The notes under the pieces were generated by a model. That model was not told the origin of the DNA. It saw only the letters and a list, made by a program, of their open reading frames with translations, and did no database searches. Position numbers and translations under genes: made by a program. From contig NZ_CP137003.1 of assembly GCF_033110965.1 (NCBI RefSeq), positions 1,426,001 to 1,490,000 on the forward strand: a DNA stretch of 64,000 nt. Direction: 5' to 3'. The DNA comes from Raineyella sp. LH-20 (GTDB lineage: Bacteria; Actinomycetota; Actinomycetes; Propionibacteriales; Propionibacteriaceae). This document shows positions 10,238 through 18,698 of this stretch, piece by piece. Position 1 is the first letter of the stretch. Each line of letters starts with the position of its first letter.

Positions 10238-11371
10238 GTGTCCGTCCACAAGGAGTTGCCCACCCTGGATGACCTGATGGAGCTCGCCGCGCCCCATCAG
10301 CTGGCCGTCACCGTGTACCTGCCGTCGGCTCCCACGGTGATCGGCAGGGCCGAGACCCGTACGGCCGTGCACAGTGCGATCACCGCGGCGATCGGACGGT
10401 TCCGGGAGACCGGCCAGCTGACTCCCGCGCTGGAGAGCGGCCTGCGGGCCCAGCAGGACGAGCTGGAGGCCGACCCGGAGGTGTGGGGGGCGTTGTCCTC
10501 GTCGCTGGCCGTCTTCCTCACCCCGGAGTTCCACACCGAATGGGTGCTGCCGAACAAGCTGGTCAGCCAGTGGCAGGCGTCGAGCTGGTTCGACCTGGGC
10601 CAGCTGGTCCGGGCGTTCGCCGGCGAACAGCACGCGTACGTGCTCACCCTGTCGGTGAACCGCTGGGCGCTGTGGGAGGCGACGCCCACCCGGCGGGCCG
10701 AGAAGCTGACCGTGGCCGGGGCCGAGGCGATCGCCGACGCGGCCGCGGCCACCAACCGCGACTCGCTGCGCGACGCCCGGGAGGACCGCCAGTGGTCCGG
10801 CGACGAGGGGCGTACGCAGCTGCTGGAGACGTACGCCTCGCGGGTCACCGAACTGGTCGATGCGACGCTGCTGAAGGCCGACCCGTCGGCCGACGTGCCG
10901 CTGTTCCTGCTGGCCGCGGAGCCGCTGCTGTCGCGGGTCCGGCCCGCCGACGAGCGTCGTCCGGTGGTCCGGGTCCCCGGGACGCCCGACGAGGCCGGCG
11001 CCGACCAGGTGGATCGTACGGTCCGCGACCGGTTGCCCGACCTGAACGCCCGCCGGATCAGCGACCAGCTCGCCCGGATCGCCGACGACACCGCCCAGGG
11101 ACTGGTCGTCACCGAGCTGGCCGACATCGCCCGGGCGGCGGTGCAGGGGGCGGTCGACGTGCTGGTCTACGAGTTCACCGTCGACGTGCTCGGCACCTTC
11201 GACGAGGCGACCGGCGAGATCACCCTCGACGAGAACGGCTACGACCTGGTCTCCCGGATCGTGGTGGAGGTGGTCCGGCGGGGCGGCCGGATCATCCCGG
11301 TGCGCGACGCCGAGGTGACGTCGCCGGTCTGGAACGGGACGGCGGTGGCCCACCTGCGGTTCGCGGTCTGA
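10238..11371 (+). CDS. baeRF-like protein (bacterial release-factor-1 homologue family)
   Basis: A 377-residue soluble protein that resembles the actinobacterial baeRF domain family, relatives of archaeo-eukaryotic release factor eRF1. Evidence is the overall layout: an N-terminal DLMELAAP start, a central AEPLLSRVRP segment, and the C-terminal RIVVEVVRRGGRIIPVRDAEV followed by NGTAVAHLRF, seen in several baeRF subfamilies. CGGAGG lies four bases before the GTG start. It is 90 bases after kdpE and may share its transcript, but a link to potassium is not shown. Proposed roles in ribosome rescue are predictions. Confidence 0.7.
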   Translation: MSVHKELPTLDDLMELAAPHQLAVTVYLPSAPTVIGRAETRTAVHSAITAAIGRFRETGQLTPALESGLRAQQDELEADPEVWGALSSSLAVFLTPEFHTEWVLPNKLVSQWQASSWFDLGQLVRAFAGEQHAYVLTLSVNRWALWEATPTRRAEKLTVAGAEAIADAAAATNRDSLRDAREDRQWSGDEGRTQLLETYASRVTELVDATLLKADPSADVPLFLLAAEPLLSRVRPADERRPVVRVPGTPDEAGADQVDRTVRDRLPDLNARRISDQLARIADDTAQGLVVTELADIARAAVQGAVDVLVYEFTVDVLGTFDEATGEITLDENGYDLVSRIVVEVVRRGGRIIPVRDAEVTSPVWNGTAVAHLRFAV

Positions 11372-11405
11372 GCGCGGCGGCCCCGGGGCGGGTGGGGGAC
11401 CGGGG

Positions 11406-11465
11406 CCGCGGTCGTCGGCCGGGCCGGGTGGCTGGCCCCGCGGTCGTCGGCCGGGCCGGGTGGCT
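11406..11465. repeat. 28-bp direct repeat with 32-bp period
   Basis: Two identical 28-base copies (11406-11433 and 11438-11465) beginning CCGCGGTCGTCGGCC. The 32-base period and the core GTCGTCGGCC are shared with the tandem repeat at 2029-2140. Confidence 0.75.
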
Positions 11466-11473
11466 CGCATTGA

Positions 11474-11479
11474 TAGCCT
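11474..11479 (+). promoter_or_regulatory. Leaderless -10 element
   Basis: TAGCCT followed by six bases and then GTG at 11486. This favours the GTG over the in-frame TTG at 11480 as the start of the downstream membrane protein. Confidence 0.5.
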
Positions 11480-11485
11480 TTGGCG

Positions 11486-12892
11486 GTGCGCCCCTTCCTC
11501 CGGCGGCTGGCTCCCGAACTGGCTCCCGTCCCGATCCCTGTCCTGCTCGTGGTCATCGCGATCGCGCGCCACGGGGGGATGGGAGCGAGCCCCGACTCGT
11601 TGATGTATCTCCTCGGGGCCCGGTCGCTGACCCGCGGCCAGGGGTTCCTGGATCCGGCCGGCGTACACCAGACGCTCTATCCGCCGGGATACTCGGCCGT
11701 GCTGGCCCTCATCGACCTGCTCACCCCGATCAGCGTCTTCGCCGCCGCGGCGCTGGTCAATGTCCTCTCCGCCGCCGCGATCGCCTGGGCGACGGGAGCC
11801 CTGCTCCGTTCCGTCCCACTGTGGGTCCGGGTGGTCACCGCCGCGCTCGCCGGCGCGGGCCCGGCGCTGATGTTCATCAACGGTTTCATCTGGTCCGAGC
11901 CGCTCGCCATCGCGCTGATCATGGTCGCGCTCGTGCTGCAGGTGTCCGATCGGGAGACCCGGGGTCGATGGTGGCTGCCCGTCCTCGTCGGACTGGTGCT
12001 CGGGGTCGCCGGCCTGGTGCGTACGGCCGGCACCTTCGCCGGGGCGGCGATGATCCTCGGCTACCTGCTGCGTCGGCAGTGGTGGCGCTCCGTCGTGGCC
12101 GCGGTGCCCGCGGTGGCGCTGCCCGTCGGGTGGGCCGTCGTCAACCTGCTGCTCTCCGGCAACGCCGCGGGCGATCGGTCCAAGCCGATGGACGACGTCG
12201 CGAAGATGGTGATGGACGCGGTCCGCGTCGTCGGAGGATGGTTCGCGCCCGTGCGGCTCGCCGATCCGACCGCGCTCAGCGTGGTGCTGGTCGTGCTGGC
12301 GTTGGGCCTGGCCGCCCTCTCGTGCCGGGACAGGACCGGTGTCCTCACCACGGTGTACCTGGCCGGGCTGCTGCTGGGCACGGTGGCGGCGAAGATCTTC
12401 ACCCCGATGGACCAGCTGGACGACCGGCTGCTGTCGCCGGTGGTGCCGCTGCTGGCGGTGGCGCTGGTGCTCGGCTGGGATGCCGTCGGGCGACGGTGGT
12501 GGGCCACCGTGATCGCTGTCCTGCTGGCGATCGGTGCCCTGGTGAACGCGGTGGAATGGCCGTCGCGGGACGACACGATGGTCGGGCCGGCATCGTTCGA
12601 CTGCAGCGTGCTGCCCGGCGGTGTGCTGATGTCGGACTCCGACGGACTGATCGCCCTGCGGTGCGATCGCCTCGTCGAGCACGCACCGCGCCGCATCTAC
12701 TACGACACGGAGATCCCCACCGGGGAGCTCCAGGCCTTGCAGGAGCGCGGGACCCGGGAGTGCGTCCACGTGGTGTACACCGCGGCGTCCCCGGGCTACT
12801 GGGAGAACAAGGCGGCGCTGCTGAGTGCCGGCCTGGTCGAGGTCTCGGTCGCGCCGGGGCTCACCATCCTGGACACGCCGGCCTGCGGCTGA
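11486..12892 (+). CDS. Multi-pass membrane protein, GT-C glycosyltransferase-like
   Basis: A 468-residue integral membrane protein with roughly ten helices. The first lumenal loop has the pattern ASPDSLMYLLGARSL followed by YPPGYSAVLAL. That resembles the dolichyl-phosphate-mannose or ArnT/GT39 type glycosyltransferases, where an acidic residue in the first loop is catalytic; here the Asp of SPDS is the candidate. The C-terminal 100 residues form a soluble domain with several Cys (FDCSVLP, LRCDRL, RECVHV, PACG), perhaps disulfide-linked outside the cell. Neighbours give no substrate clue. Confidence 0.55.
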   Translation: MRPFLRRLAPELAPVPIPVLLVVIAIARHGGMGASPDSLMYLLGARSLTRGQGFLDPAGVHQTLYPPGYSAVLALIDLLTPISVFAAAALVNVLSAAAIAWATGALLRSVPLWVRVVTAALAGAGPALMFINGFIWSEPLAIALIMVALVLQVSDRETRGRWWLPVLVGLVLGVAGLVRTAGTFAGAAMILGYLLRRQWWRSVVAAVPAVALPVGWAVVNLLLSGNAAGDRSKPMDDVAKMVMDAVRVVGGWFAPVRLADPTALSVVLVVLALGLAALSCRDRTGVLTTVYLAGLLLGTVAAKIFTPMDQLDDRLLSPVVPLLAVALVLGWDAVGRRWWATVIAVLLAIGALVNAVEWPSRDDTMVGPASFDCSVLPGGVLMSDSDGLIALRCDRLVEHAPRRIYYDTEIPTGELQALQERGTRECVHVVYTAASPGYWENKAALLSAGLVEVSVAPGLTILDTPACG

Positions 12893-13014
12893 CGGTCCGC
12901 GGCTGACGGTCCGCGCTGACGGCGGCCGCTCCGGCGGCCCGCAACGGCGCCGCAACACCGACCGTTTACGATGGTCCGCGGCGTACGCCGAGTATGCCGT
13001 GGATCGGAGGGACC

Positions 13015-14448
13015 GTGGCCAACACATCCAACACCCCGCAGCCCAACACCCCGCAACCGAAGGCGTCGCGCTCGTTCCTGGGATGGACGGTGCACGGCGA
13101 CGGCTACCGGATCGCTCCGGGCGAGGTGGTCCGGCCGTCCGAGCGGCTGGCCTGGCCGGCGACGATCGGCATCGGCGCACAGCACGTCGTGGCGATGTTC
13201 GGTGCCACCTTCCTGGTGCCGCTGATCACCGGCTTCCCGCCGTCGACCACGCTGTTCTTCTCCGCCGTCGGCACCCTGCTGTTCCTGGTCATCACCGCCG
13301 GCCGGGTGCCCAGCTATCTCGGCTCGAGCTTCGCCCTGATCGCCCCGATCACCGCGGCCACCGCTTCGCACGGCATGGGGTCGGCGCTCGGTGGCGTGAT
13401 CGCCGTCGGCGCGCTGCTCGCCCTGGTCGGCGTGGTCGTCCACTTCGCCGGTGCCCGCTGGATCAACCGGGTGATGCCGCCGACCGTCACCGGGGCGATC
13501 GTCGCGCTGATCGGTTTCAACCTGGCCCCGTCGGCGTGGACCAACGTCCAGACCGCCCCGGTCACCTCCGTCGTGACGATCGTCGCGATCATCCTGGTCA
13601 CCGTGCTCTTCCGCGGCATGCTCGGCCGGTTGTCGATCCTCGTCGGCGTCCTGATCGGCTACCTCACCGCGGTGGTCCGTGGCGAGGTCGACTTCTCCGC
13701 CATCGACAAGGCCGCCTGGATCGGCCTGCCGACCTTCCACGCCCCGACCTGGGAACCGTCGGTGCTGGCGATGTTCCTGCCGGTGGTCGTGGTGCTGATC
13801 GCCGAGAACATCGGCCACGTGAAGTCGGTGTCGGCGATGACCGGCGACGACCTGGACGACGTCACCGGCCGGGCGCTCTTCGCCGACGGCCTGTCGACGG
13901 TGCTGGCCGGCGTCGGCGGCGGCTCCGGCACCACCACGTACGCCGAGAACATCGGCGTGATGGCGGCGACCCGGGTCTACTCGACCGCCGCCTATCTGGT
14001 GGCCGGCCTGTTCGCGCTGCTGCTGTCGATGGTGCCGAAGTTCGGTGCGCTGATCGCCACCATCCCCGCCGGCGTGCTCGGCGGGGCGGCGACGGTGCTC
14101 TACGGCATGATCGGCATGCTGGGCGTACGGATCTGGGTGCAGAATCGGGTCGACTTCTCCGATCCGGTCAACCTCAACACCGCGGCCATCTCCCTGATCG
14201 TCGGCATCGCGAACTACACCTGGACGGTCGGCGGCCAGGTCGTCAACGGCCAGCAGGTCGGCGGCGTGGTGTTCAACGGCATCGCCCTGGGCGCCTTCAG
14301 CGCGATCGCGGTCTACCACGTGATGCGGGGGATCGCCCGGTGGCGCGGGACCAGCCTCGAGTCGGCCTCCCCGGCCTCTGCCCCGGCCGGTGCCGAGTTG
14401 CATCCCGGGGAGCTGCGGCGGACACCGGAGGACGATCCTGTCGAGTAG
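13015..14448 (+). CDS. NCS2 uracil/xanthine permease
   Basis: Nucleobase:cation symporter-2 family membrane transporter, about 14 helices over 477 residues. The N-terminal GIGAQHVVAMFGATFLVPLITG is typical of uracil permeases. The family signature appears as AENIGVMAATRVYS. The GTG at 13015 has GGAGGG just before it; an ATG at 12994 is also in frame. Uracil is the likeliest substrate because the N-terminal motif matches UraA-type proteins, but xanthine or another base cannot be excluded. No pyrimidine genes adjoin it. Confidence 0.88.
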   Translation: MANTSNTPQPNTPQPKASRSFLGWTVHGDGYRIAPGEVVRPSERLAWPATIGIGAQHVVAMFGATFLVPLITGFPPSTTLFFSAVGTLLFLVITAGRVPSYLGSSFALIAPITAATASHGMGSALGGVIAVGALLALVGVVVHFAGARWINRVMPPTVTGAIVALIGFNLAPSAWTNVQTAPVTSVVTIVAIILVTVLFRGMLGRLSILVGVLIGYLTAVVRGEVDFSAIDKAAWIGLPTFHAPTWEPSVLAMFLPVVVVLIAENIGHVKSVSAMTGDDLDDVTGRALFADGLSTVLAGVGGGSGTTTYAENIGVMAATRVYSTAAYLVAGLFALLLSMVPKFGALIATIPAGVLGGAATVLYGMIGMLGVRIWVQNRVDFSDPVNLNTAAISLIVGIANYTWTVGGQVVNGQQVGGVVFNGIALGAFSAIAVYHVMRGIARWRGTSLESASPASAPAGAELHPGELRRTPEDDPVE

Positions 14449-14520
14449 GCCGCCGACGGTGGTCTGGCGGGGTGTGGGCCTTGAGTCATCCGGTGACGTT
14501 GCGGTCGTGAGGTGAGAGCC

Positions 14521-15132
14521 ATGCGGCGCGGACGGTCGGCGAAGAGACTGTGGTTCGTGGTTGTTCTTGCAGGTGTGGCGGTGGTGGCTGGAGTCGACTG
14601 GTGGATGCGGGGGGCCGCGTTCAGAGCGGCTGCGGCTGACGTCCCGGGGGTGGTGGCGTGTGAGGGGCGTCGCGTCCTCGTCCGCGAGGACTTGAGCGCG
14701 CAGCAGCTCCAGACTGTCAGCGACACACTGGTCGCGGAGTCGCGGAGACGGGCGCGCCTGGTCACCGCGCCGCACTTCGAGGTGGCGTACGCGAACTTCG
14801 TGATCGATCCCTCGGCGAGTTTGAGCTGGACTCCGCAGCGTGGCCCTGCCGGGAACCCGCCGGCAGCCTACGCCGCGCTGTTGCGCGGGGTGCGAGGGAC
14901 TCGGTCGGGGACCGTGTACGGGGTGGGATCGACGCCGTACGTGGCGCAGGTGGACGTAGAGGACAGCGTGGATCCTGACCAGTGGGGAGCAGACGCCGCA
15001 GCCAGGGCCGAGGGCGTCCCGGTCGGCGACCCCGACGTCTCCGGTGATGTTCCAGCTGTCGTCGAGCTCAGGCAGGGGTCCTCGCCGCCTGTCCTGATCA
15101 ACCTCTCGGACGGAGGCCGCCGCATGCGGTGA
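14521..15132 (+). CDS. Membrane-anchored protein of unknown function
   Basis: A 203-residue protein with a basic N-terminus and one helix (about residues 10-27), then an extracytoplasmic domain. No domain recognised. A GAGGTGAG sequence precedes the ATG. The region 40-75 (VVACEGRRVLVREDL, then QTVSDTLVAESRRRARLV) and the later YVAQVDVEDSV look like an ordered domain. Base composition is slightly less GC-rich than its neighbours. It may be a lineage-specific secreted or surface protein. Confidence 0.6.
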   Translation: MRRGRSAKRLWFVVVLAGVAVVAGVDWWMRGAAFRAAAADVPGVVACEGRRVLVREDLSAQQLQTVSDTLVAESRRRARLVTAPHFEVAYANFVIDPSASLSWTPQRGPAGNPPAAYAALLRGVRGTRSGTVYGVGSTPYVAQVDVEDSVDPDQWGADAAARAEGVPVGDPDVSGDVPAVVELRQGSSPPVLINLSDGGRRMR

Positions 15133-15150
15133 AGCTCATAGCGGCTGGGG

Positions 15151-15156
15151 TACCGT
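15151..15156 (+). promoter_or_regulatory. Leaderless -10 element
   Basis: TACCGT with a six-base spacer to the ATG at 15163 of the PemK-like gene. Confidence 0.45.
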
Positions 15157-15162
15157 GAGCGC

Positions 15163-15798
15163 ATGGTTGGTGGGGGTGATGGATTCCTACGTGCACTATG
15201 GCGCGTTGTCGGTGATGCCCTGCGGGGCGCGGGCCGGCGTTCGGATGCGACTACGTTGTCAGGGACCGCCGTTGGTGTCACCACCCCGCGGATCATGCCT
15301 CCACAGGTGCGCGAGGGGCGACAGGCCACTGGCGAGCGAGCCGTTCCGGCCGCTGCCTCCGCTGATGCAGCGGCCCGGACCGCGGCGGCCGGCAGTGCGT
15401 ACCCGGGTGACTTCACCGGCCGCCCGGCGATCAGCTACCGCCCCGCCGAGGACGGCCGACCCGACCCGGGCGAGGTGGTGTGGACCTGGGTGCCGTACGA
15501 GGAGGACCCGAGCCGGGGCAAGGACCGGCCGGTGCTGCTGATCGGTGCCGACGGGCAGTGGCTGCTCGGCGTGCAGATGACCTCCAAGGACCACGATCGG
15601 GACGCCGCCCAGGAGGCCTCGGTCGGCCGCTACTGGATGGACATCGGCGCCGGCCCGTGGGACCGGGAGGGACGCCCCAGCGAGGTCCGACTGAACCGGA
15701 TCATCCGGATCGACCCGGCCGCCGTACGCCGCACCGCCGCCCGGCTGGACGAGCGACGCTTCCGCGCCGTGGCCGACGGCGTGCTGGCCCACTGCTGA
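15163..15798 (+). CDS. PemK/MazF-family protein
   Basis: The C-terminal 120 residues resemble the PemK/MazF fold of type II toxins: PGEVVWTWVPYEEDPSRGKDRPVLLIG, split here as an opening beta strand plus the RGKDRPVLLI core, then LGVQMTSKDHDRD and SEVRLNRIIRID. MazF toxins are mRNA endoribonucleases. The roughly 90-residue N-terminal extension is Ala-rich and low in complexity. No antitoxin gene is adjacent on either side. The common actinobacterial form of this protein is likewise solitary, so it may be a housekeeping or regulatory member, not an active toxin-antitoxin pair. Confidence 0.75.
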   Translation: MVGGGDGFLRALWRVVGDALRGAGRRSDATTLSGTAVGVTTPRIMPPQVREGRQATGERAVPAAASADAAARTAAAGSAYPGDFTGRPAISYRPAEDGRPDPGEVVWTWVPYEEDPSRGKDRPVLLIGADGQWLLGVQMTSKDHDRDAAQEASVGRYWMDIGAGPWDREGRPSEVRLNRIIRIDPAAVRRTAARLDERRFRAVADGVLAHC

Positions 15799-15850
15799 GC
15801 GCCGTGGCGGTCAACCGAGCGGCGGGCTACGGGCGGCCACCGCGGCCTCG

Positions 15851-15856
15851 TACGCT
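15851..15856 (+). promoter_or_regulatory. Leaderless -10 element
   Basis: TACGCT with a six-base spacer to the ATG at 15863. The same hexamer and spacing recur before the YigZ-like gene at 24230. Confidence 0.55.
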
Positions 15857-15862
15857 GGGCGC

Positions 15863-16546
15863 ATGAGCGCTGGAATGCCCGACAACATCCGGGCGTCGGA
15901 TATCGACCGAGCCCGCGTCACCGACCTCCTCGATGCGGCGTACGCGGACGGTCGGCTGACTCTGGAGGAGCACCGGGAACGCGTCGCCCACGCGCTCGCG
16001 GCGCGGACGTTCGCCGAGCTGGGTCCGCTGACCGCCGATCTCGGGATGCCCGCGGGAGGGGCGGCCGGCGGACCGGCCGACACATACGGGACGGGGCCGG
16101 CCGGGCTGCCGGCGGTCAGTGACGCCGGCGCGATGCCCATCCCGACCGAGCCGGGCGCGGTGGCCCGTCCCTGGGGTGTGGTGGTCGACCCGTCGACGGA
16201 GAGCCCGCGGGACACGGTCGTCGCGGTGTTCAGCGGCGCCGAACGCAAGGGCGTGCTCCGTGTCCCCCGCGGCACCACCGCGATCGCCCTGTTCGGTGGG
16301 GCGTCGATCGACCTGCGCGAGGCGGTCTTCGAGTCCCGGACGATCACCATCGACGCGTACGCGGTGTTCGGCGGTCTGGAGGTGGTGGTGCCGGACGGCG
16401 TACGCGTCGTCAACCAGGTGTTCCCCATCTTCGGTGGCGCGTCGTCCCAGGCGCGGTGCGCCGACCCGAACGCCCCGACGGTCATCCTGCGCGGTCTCGC
16501 CGCTTTCGGGGGCGTCGCCGTCACGATGAAGCCCTCCGATGAGTGA
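15863..16546 (+). CDS. DUF1707 and LiaF-like C-terminal domain protein
   Basis: Residues 7-60 form a DUF1707 module (NIRASDIDRARVTDLLDAAY, then GRLTLEEHRERV), common in actinobacterial envelope-related proteins. After a Gly/Pro-rich linker, residues 130-225 form repeats of the cell-wall-stress protein C-terminus (LiaF/YvqF type): VVAVFSGAERKG, TAIALFGGASIDL, AYAVFGGLEVVVP and VFPIFGGASS. No membrane helix is visible, so it is probably a cytosolic beta-helical protein. It overlaps the next gene by eight bases, forming an operon with two PH-domain membrane proteins. Confidence 0.85.
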   Translation: MSAGMPDNIRASDIDRARVTDLLDAAYADGRLTLEEHRERVAHALAARTFAELGPLTADLGMPAGGAAGGPADTYGTGPAGLPAVSDAGAMPIPTEPGAVARPWGVVVDPSTESPRDTVVAVFSGAERKGVLRVPRGTTAIALFGGASIDLREAVFESRTITIDAYAVFGGLEVVVPDGVRVVNQVFPIFGGASSQARCADPNAPTVILRGLAAFGGVAVTMKPSDE

Positions 16547-17060
16547 CACCGCGCCGCAGGGGGCCGGTGCTGCCCTCCTCTTCGACGGGCCCGATGTCGA
16601 CTGGCACGGCATCGACCGACGGTGGCGTCAGCTCTCCTGGCTGACGTCCGGGCTGGTCGCGCTCCTCGTCGGGGTGGTGCTCGCGGTCGTGGCGCAATTG
16701 GTGTTCGGCGAGTGGCTCTTCACCGTGATCCCGCTGGTGGTGGTCGCTCTGGTGTGGGGGTGGAACGCCGTGCTGATCGGGCGTCGGTGGCCCCGCTGGG
16801 GGTATGCGGAGACGGCCGACGAGCTGTGGGTGCGTCACGGGGTGATGTTCCGTGCGTTGACCGTGGTGCCGTACGGCCGGCTGCAGGTGATCGACGTGAA
16901 CGCCGGGCCGCTGGAGCGTTCCTTCGGTCTGGCGACCGTCACCCTGGTGACCGCGTCCGCCGACACCGATGCGCGGATCCCCGGGCTGCCCGCGGCCGAG
17001 GCGGCGCGGCTGCGTGACGTCCTGACGTCGCACAGCGATCCGCGGAGGTCGGGTCTGTGA
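16539..17060 (+). CDS. PH-domain membrane protein (YdbS-like)
   Basis: A 173-residue protein with two helices (about 34-56 and 60-80) followed by a bacterial PH domain of the DUF304 type: ELWVRHGVMFRALTVVPYGRLQVIDV, seen as a HGVM strand and the VPYGRLQ core, then LERSFGLATVTLVTA. YdbS/YdbT pairs were linked in Bacillus to bacteriocin resistance and are thought to organise membrane proteins. The start overlaps the upstream gene and its stop overlaps the start of the next, so all three genes are coupled. Confidence 0.85.
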   Translation: MSDTAPQGAGAALLFDGPDVDWHGIDRRWRQLSWLTSGLVALLVGVVLAVVAQLVFGEWLFTVIPLVVVALVWGWNAVLIGRRWPRWGYAETADELWVRHGVMFRALTVVPYGRLQVIDVNAGPLERSFGLATVTLVTASADTDARIPGLPAAEAARLRDVLTSHSDPRRSGL

Positions 17061-18667
17061 GCGATCCGGCGGAGCCCGGCACCGAGCCGAACAGCGGTGT
17101 GGACCGTCCTGGTGGTGTGGACCTGCCGGGCGGTGTGGACCGATCGGGTGGTGTGGCCGAGCCGACCGACGGTCACCCGGTGATGGAGCGGCCGCACCCA
17201 CTCACCCCGATGGTCCGCGGCTGGATCGTCCTCGTCGCGGGTGCCTACGCGGTGCTGCGCGACGGGGTCGACCGGACCGCCGGTGGACAACGCGGCGGCC
17301 TGCCCAACGGCTGGGTGATCGCCGGGATCATCCTCGTCATCGCCCTGATCGCCGCTGTCGCCGGCTGGGCCACCTGGTGGTTCACCCGGTTCGTCATCGA
17401 CGAGCACGAGGTCCGGGTCGAGACGGGCTGGCTGCAGCGCCGGTCCCGCCGGGTCGCGTTCGAACGGATCCAGTCCGTCGACGTCGACCAGCCGCTGATC
17501 GCGCGGCTCTTCGGCCTGGCCGAACTGCGCATCGAGGCCGGCGCCGGTGAGGCGGCGACCCGGCTGCGGTACCTGTCCCGCGGCCGTGCGTACGATCTGC
17601 GCGACTACCTGCTGCGTCGCGCGGTCGGCGAACGGACCAGCGTCGCCGCCGTCGGCCTGCAGCCGCGGCCCGGGGTGATGGTCGACGCCTCGGCGGCGGA
17701 CGAGTTGCTGCTGACGATGGAAGCAGGCCGGATCATCGGCGCCTTCCTGCTGTCCAGCGAGCTGTGGTGGTCGGTGGTGATCAGCTTCGGTCTCGTCGTG
17801 ATCACCTGGGCCGCGGGGGCCGGCGCGTTCTCGCTCGCGGCGCTGCTACCGATGGTGCTGGCGTTCTTCTCGATGCTCTCCCGCCGGTTCAACCAGCAGT
17901 TCAACTTCAAACTGCTCCGTACGCCGTCCGGTGGGCTGCGGGTCACCTCCGGGCTGACCCGGCTGGTCTCCCAGACCCTGCCGATGGACCGCATCCAGGG
18001 CGTACGGATCCGCCAGCCGCTGCTGTGGCGGATCCCGGGCTGGTGGCAGGTCGACATCGACATGGTGGGGCTGGCCCGTGGACGCAACGCCGAGGACAAC
18101 GACCGGCGCGAATCGACCGTCCTGCCCGCCGGGACCGGCGCCGAGCTCGCCTTCATCCTGCGCCAGGTGCTGCCCGGGATCGACCTGGACGCCGTGCCCC
18201 TGCGCGGGGTGCCGCGCCGGGTCCGGCTGATCCGCTGGATCGACTCACACACGCTGCGGTGGGGCGCCAGCCCGCAGGTGGCCATCGCCGACCACGGGGT
18301 CTTCCACCGGCGCGGGGCGATCGTGCCGCTGCGGAAGTTCCAGTCCGTACGCCTCACCCAGGGCCCGCTGCAACGATGGCTGGGCGTGGCCAGCGTGCAC
18401 ATCGACACCACCCCCGGCCCGGTCCATTTCGTGGCCCGCCACCTGCCGGCGGACGAGGCCCGTACGTACGCTCGTACGGTGCTGACCTGGGGAGCGCAGG
18501 CCCGCCAGGCGCAGGACCCCGGTGCTGGGCCCCTCGGTTCGGAGTCCGTCGCGCCGCTGTCGGGGCCGGGTGCGGGGCGGCGACCGGAGCCGATCTCGGA
18601 GCCGACACGTGAGCCGATGTCGGAGCCGACACCGGACACTCCGCAGTCGCCACCACCCGGGTCCTGA
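17057..18667 (+). CDS. PH-domain membrane protein with repeated modules (YdbT-like)
   Basis: A 536-residue protein with three bacterial PH modules, each near a helix pair. Module cores are ETGWLQRRSRRVAFERIQSV, TSGLTRLVSQTLPMDRIQGV and RGAIVPLRKFQSVRL; each ends in a strand such as LARLFGLAEL, LWRIPGWWQVDI or LQRWLGVASVHI. This matches YdbT, the usual partner of YdbS. The first 50 residues are polar, with a short GGVD repeat. The C-terminal 45 residues are Pro/Glu-rich. A promoter for ppgK overlaps its stop codon. Confidence 0.85.
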   Translation: MSDPAEPGTEPNSGVDRPGGVDLPGGVDRSGGVAEPTDGHPVMERPHPLTPMVRGWIVLVAGAYAVLRDGVDRTAGGQRGGLPNGWVIAGIILVIALIAAVAGWATWWFTRFVIDEHEVRVETGWLQRRSRRVAFERIQSVDVDQPLIARLFGLAELRIEAGAGEAATRLRYLSRGRAYDLRDYLLRRAVGERTSVAAVGLQPRPGVMVDASAADELLLTMEAGRIIGAFLLSSELWWSVVISFGLVVITWAAGAGAFSLAALLPMVLAFFSMLSRRFNQQFNFKLLRTPSGGLRVTSGLTRLVSQTLPMDRIQGVRIRQPLLWRIPGWWQVDIDMVGLARGRNAEDNDRRESTVLPAGTGAELAFILRQVLPGIDLDAVPLRGVPRRVRLIRWIDSHTLRWGASPQVAIADHGVFHRRGAIVPLRKFQSVRLTQGPLQRWLGVASVHIDTTPGPVHFVARHLPADEARTYARTVLTWGAQARQAQDPGAGPLGSESVAPLSGPGAGRRPEPISEPTREPMSEPTPDTPQSPPPGS

Positions 18668-18692
18668 CATCCGGAGCCCGGCCTCGTAATCT
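18664..18692 (+). promoter_or_regulatory. ppgK promoter, leaderless
   Basis: CTGACA (18664-18669), a 17-base spacer and TAATCT (18687-18692), followed by six bases and the ppgK ATG. It has the best -35/-10 pair seen among the leaderless promoters of the window. The -35 overlaps the stop codon of the upstream gene. Confidence 0.65.
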
Positions 18693-18698
18693 CGGTAC

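Noticed and set aside
7316-13180. Minus-strand open frame of 1954 codons
   Set aside because: Antisense to kdpD, kdpE, the baeRF-like gene and the membrane protein; composition is typical of a GC-rich third-frame shadow.
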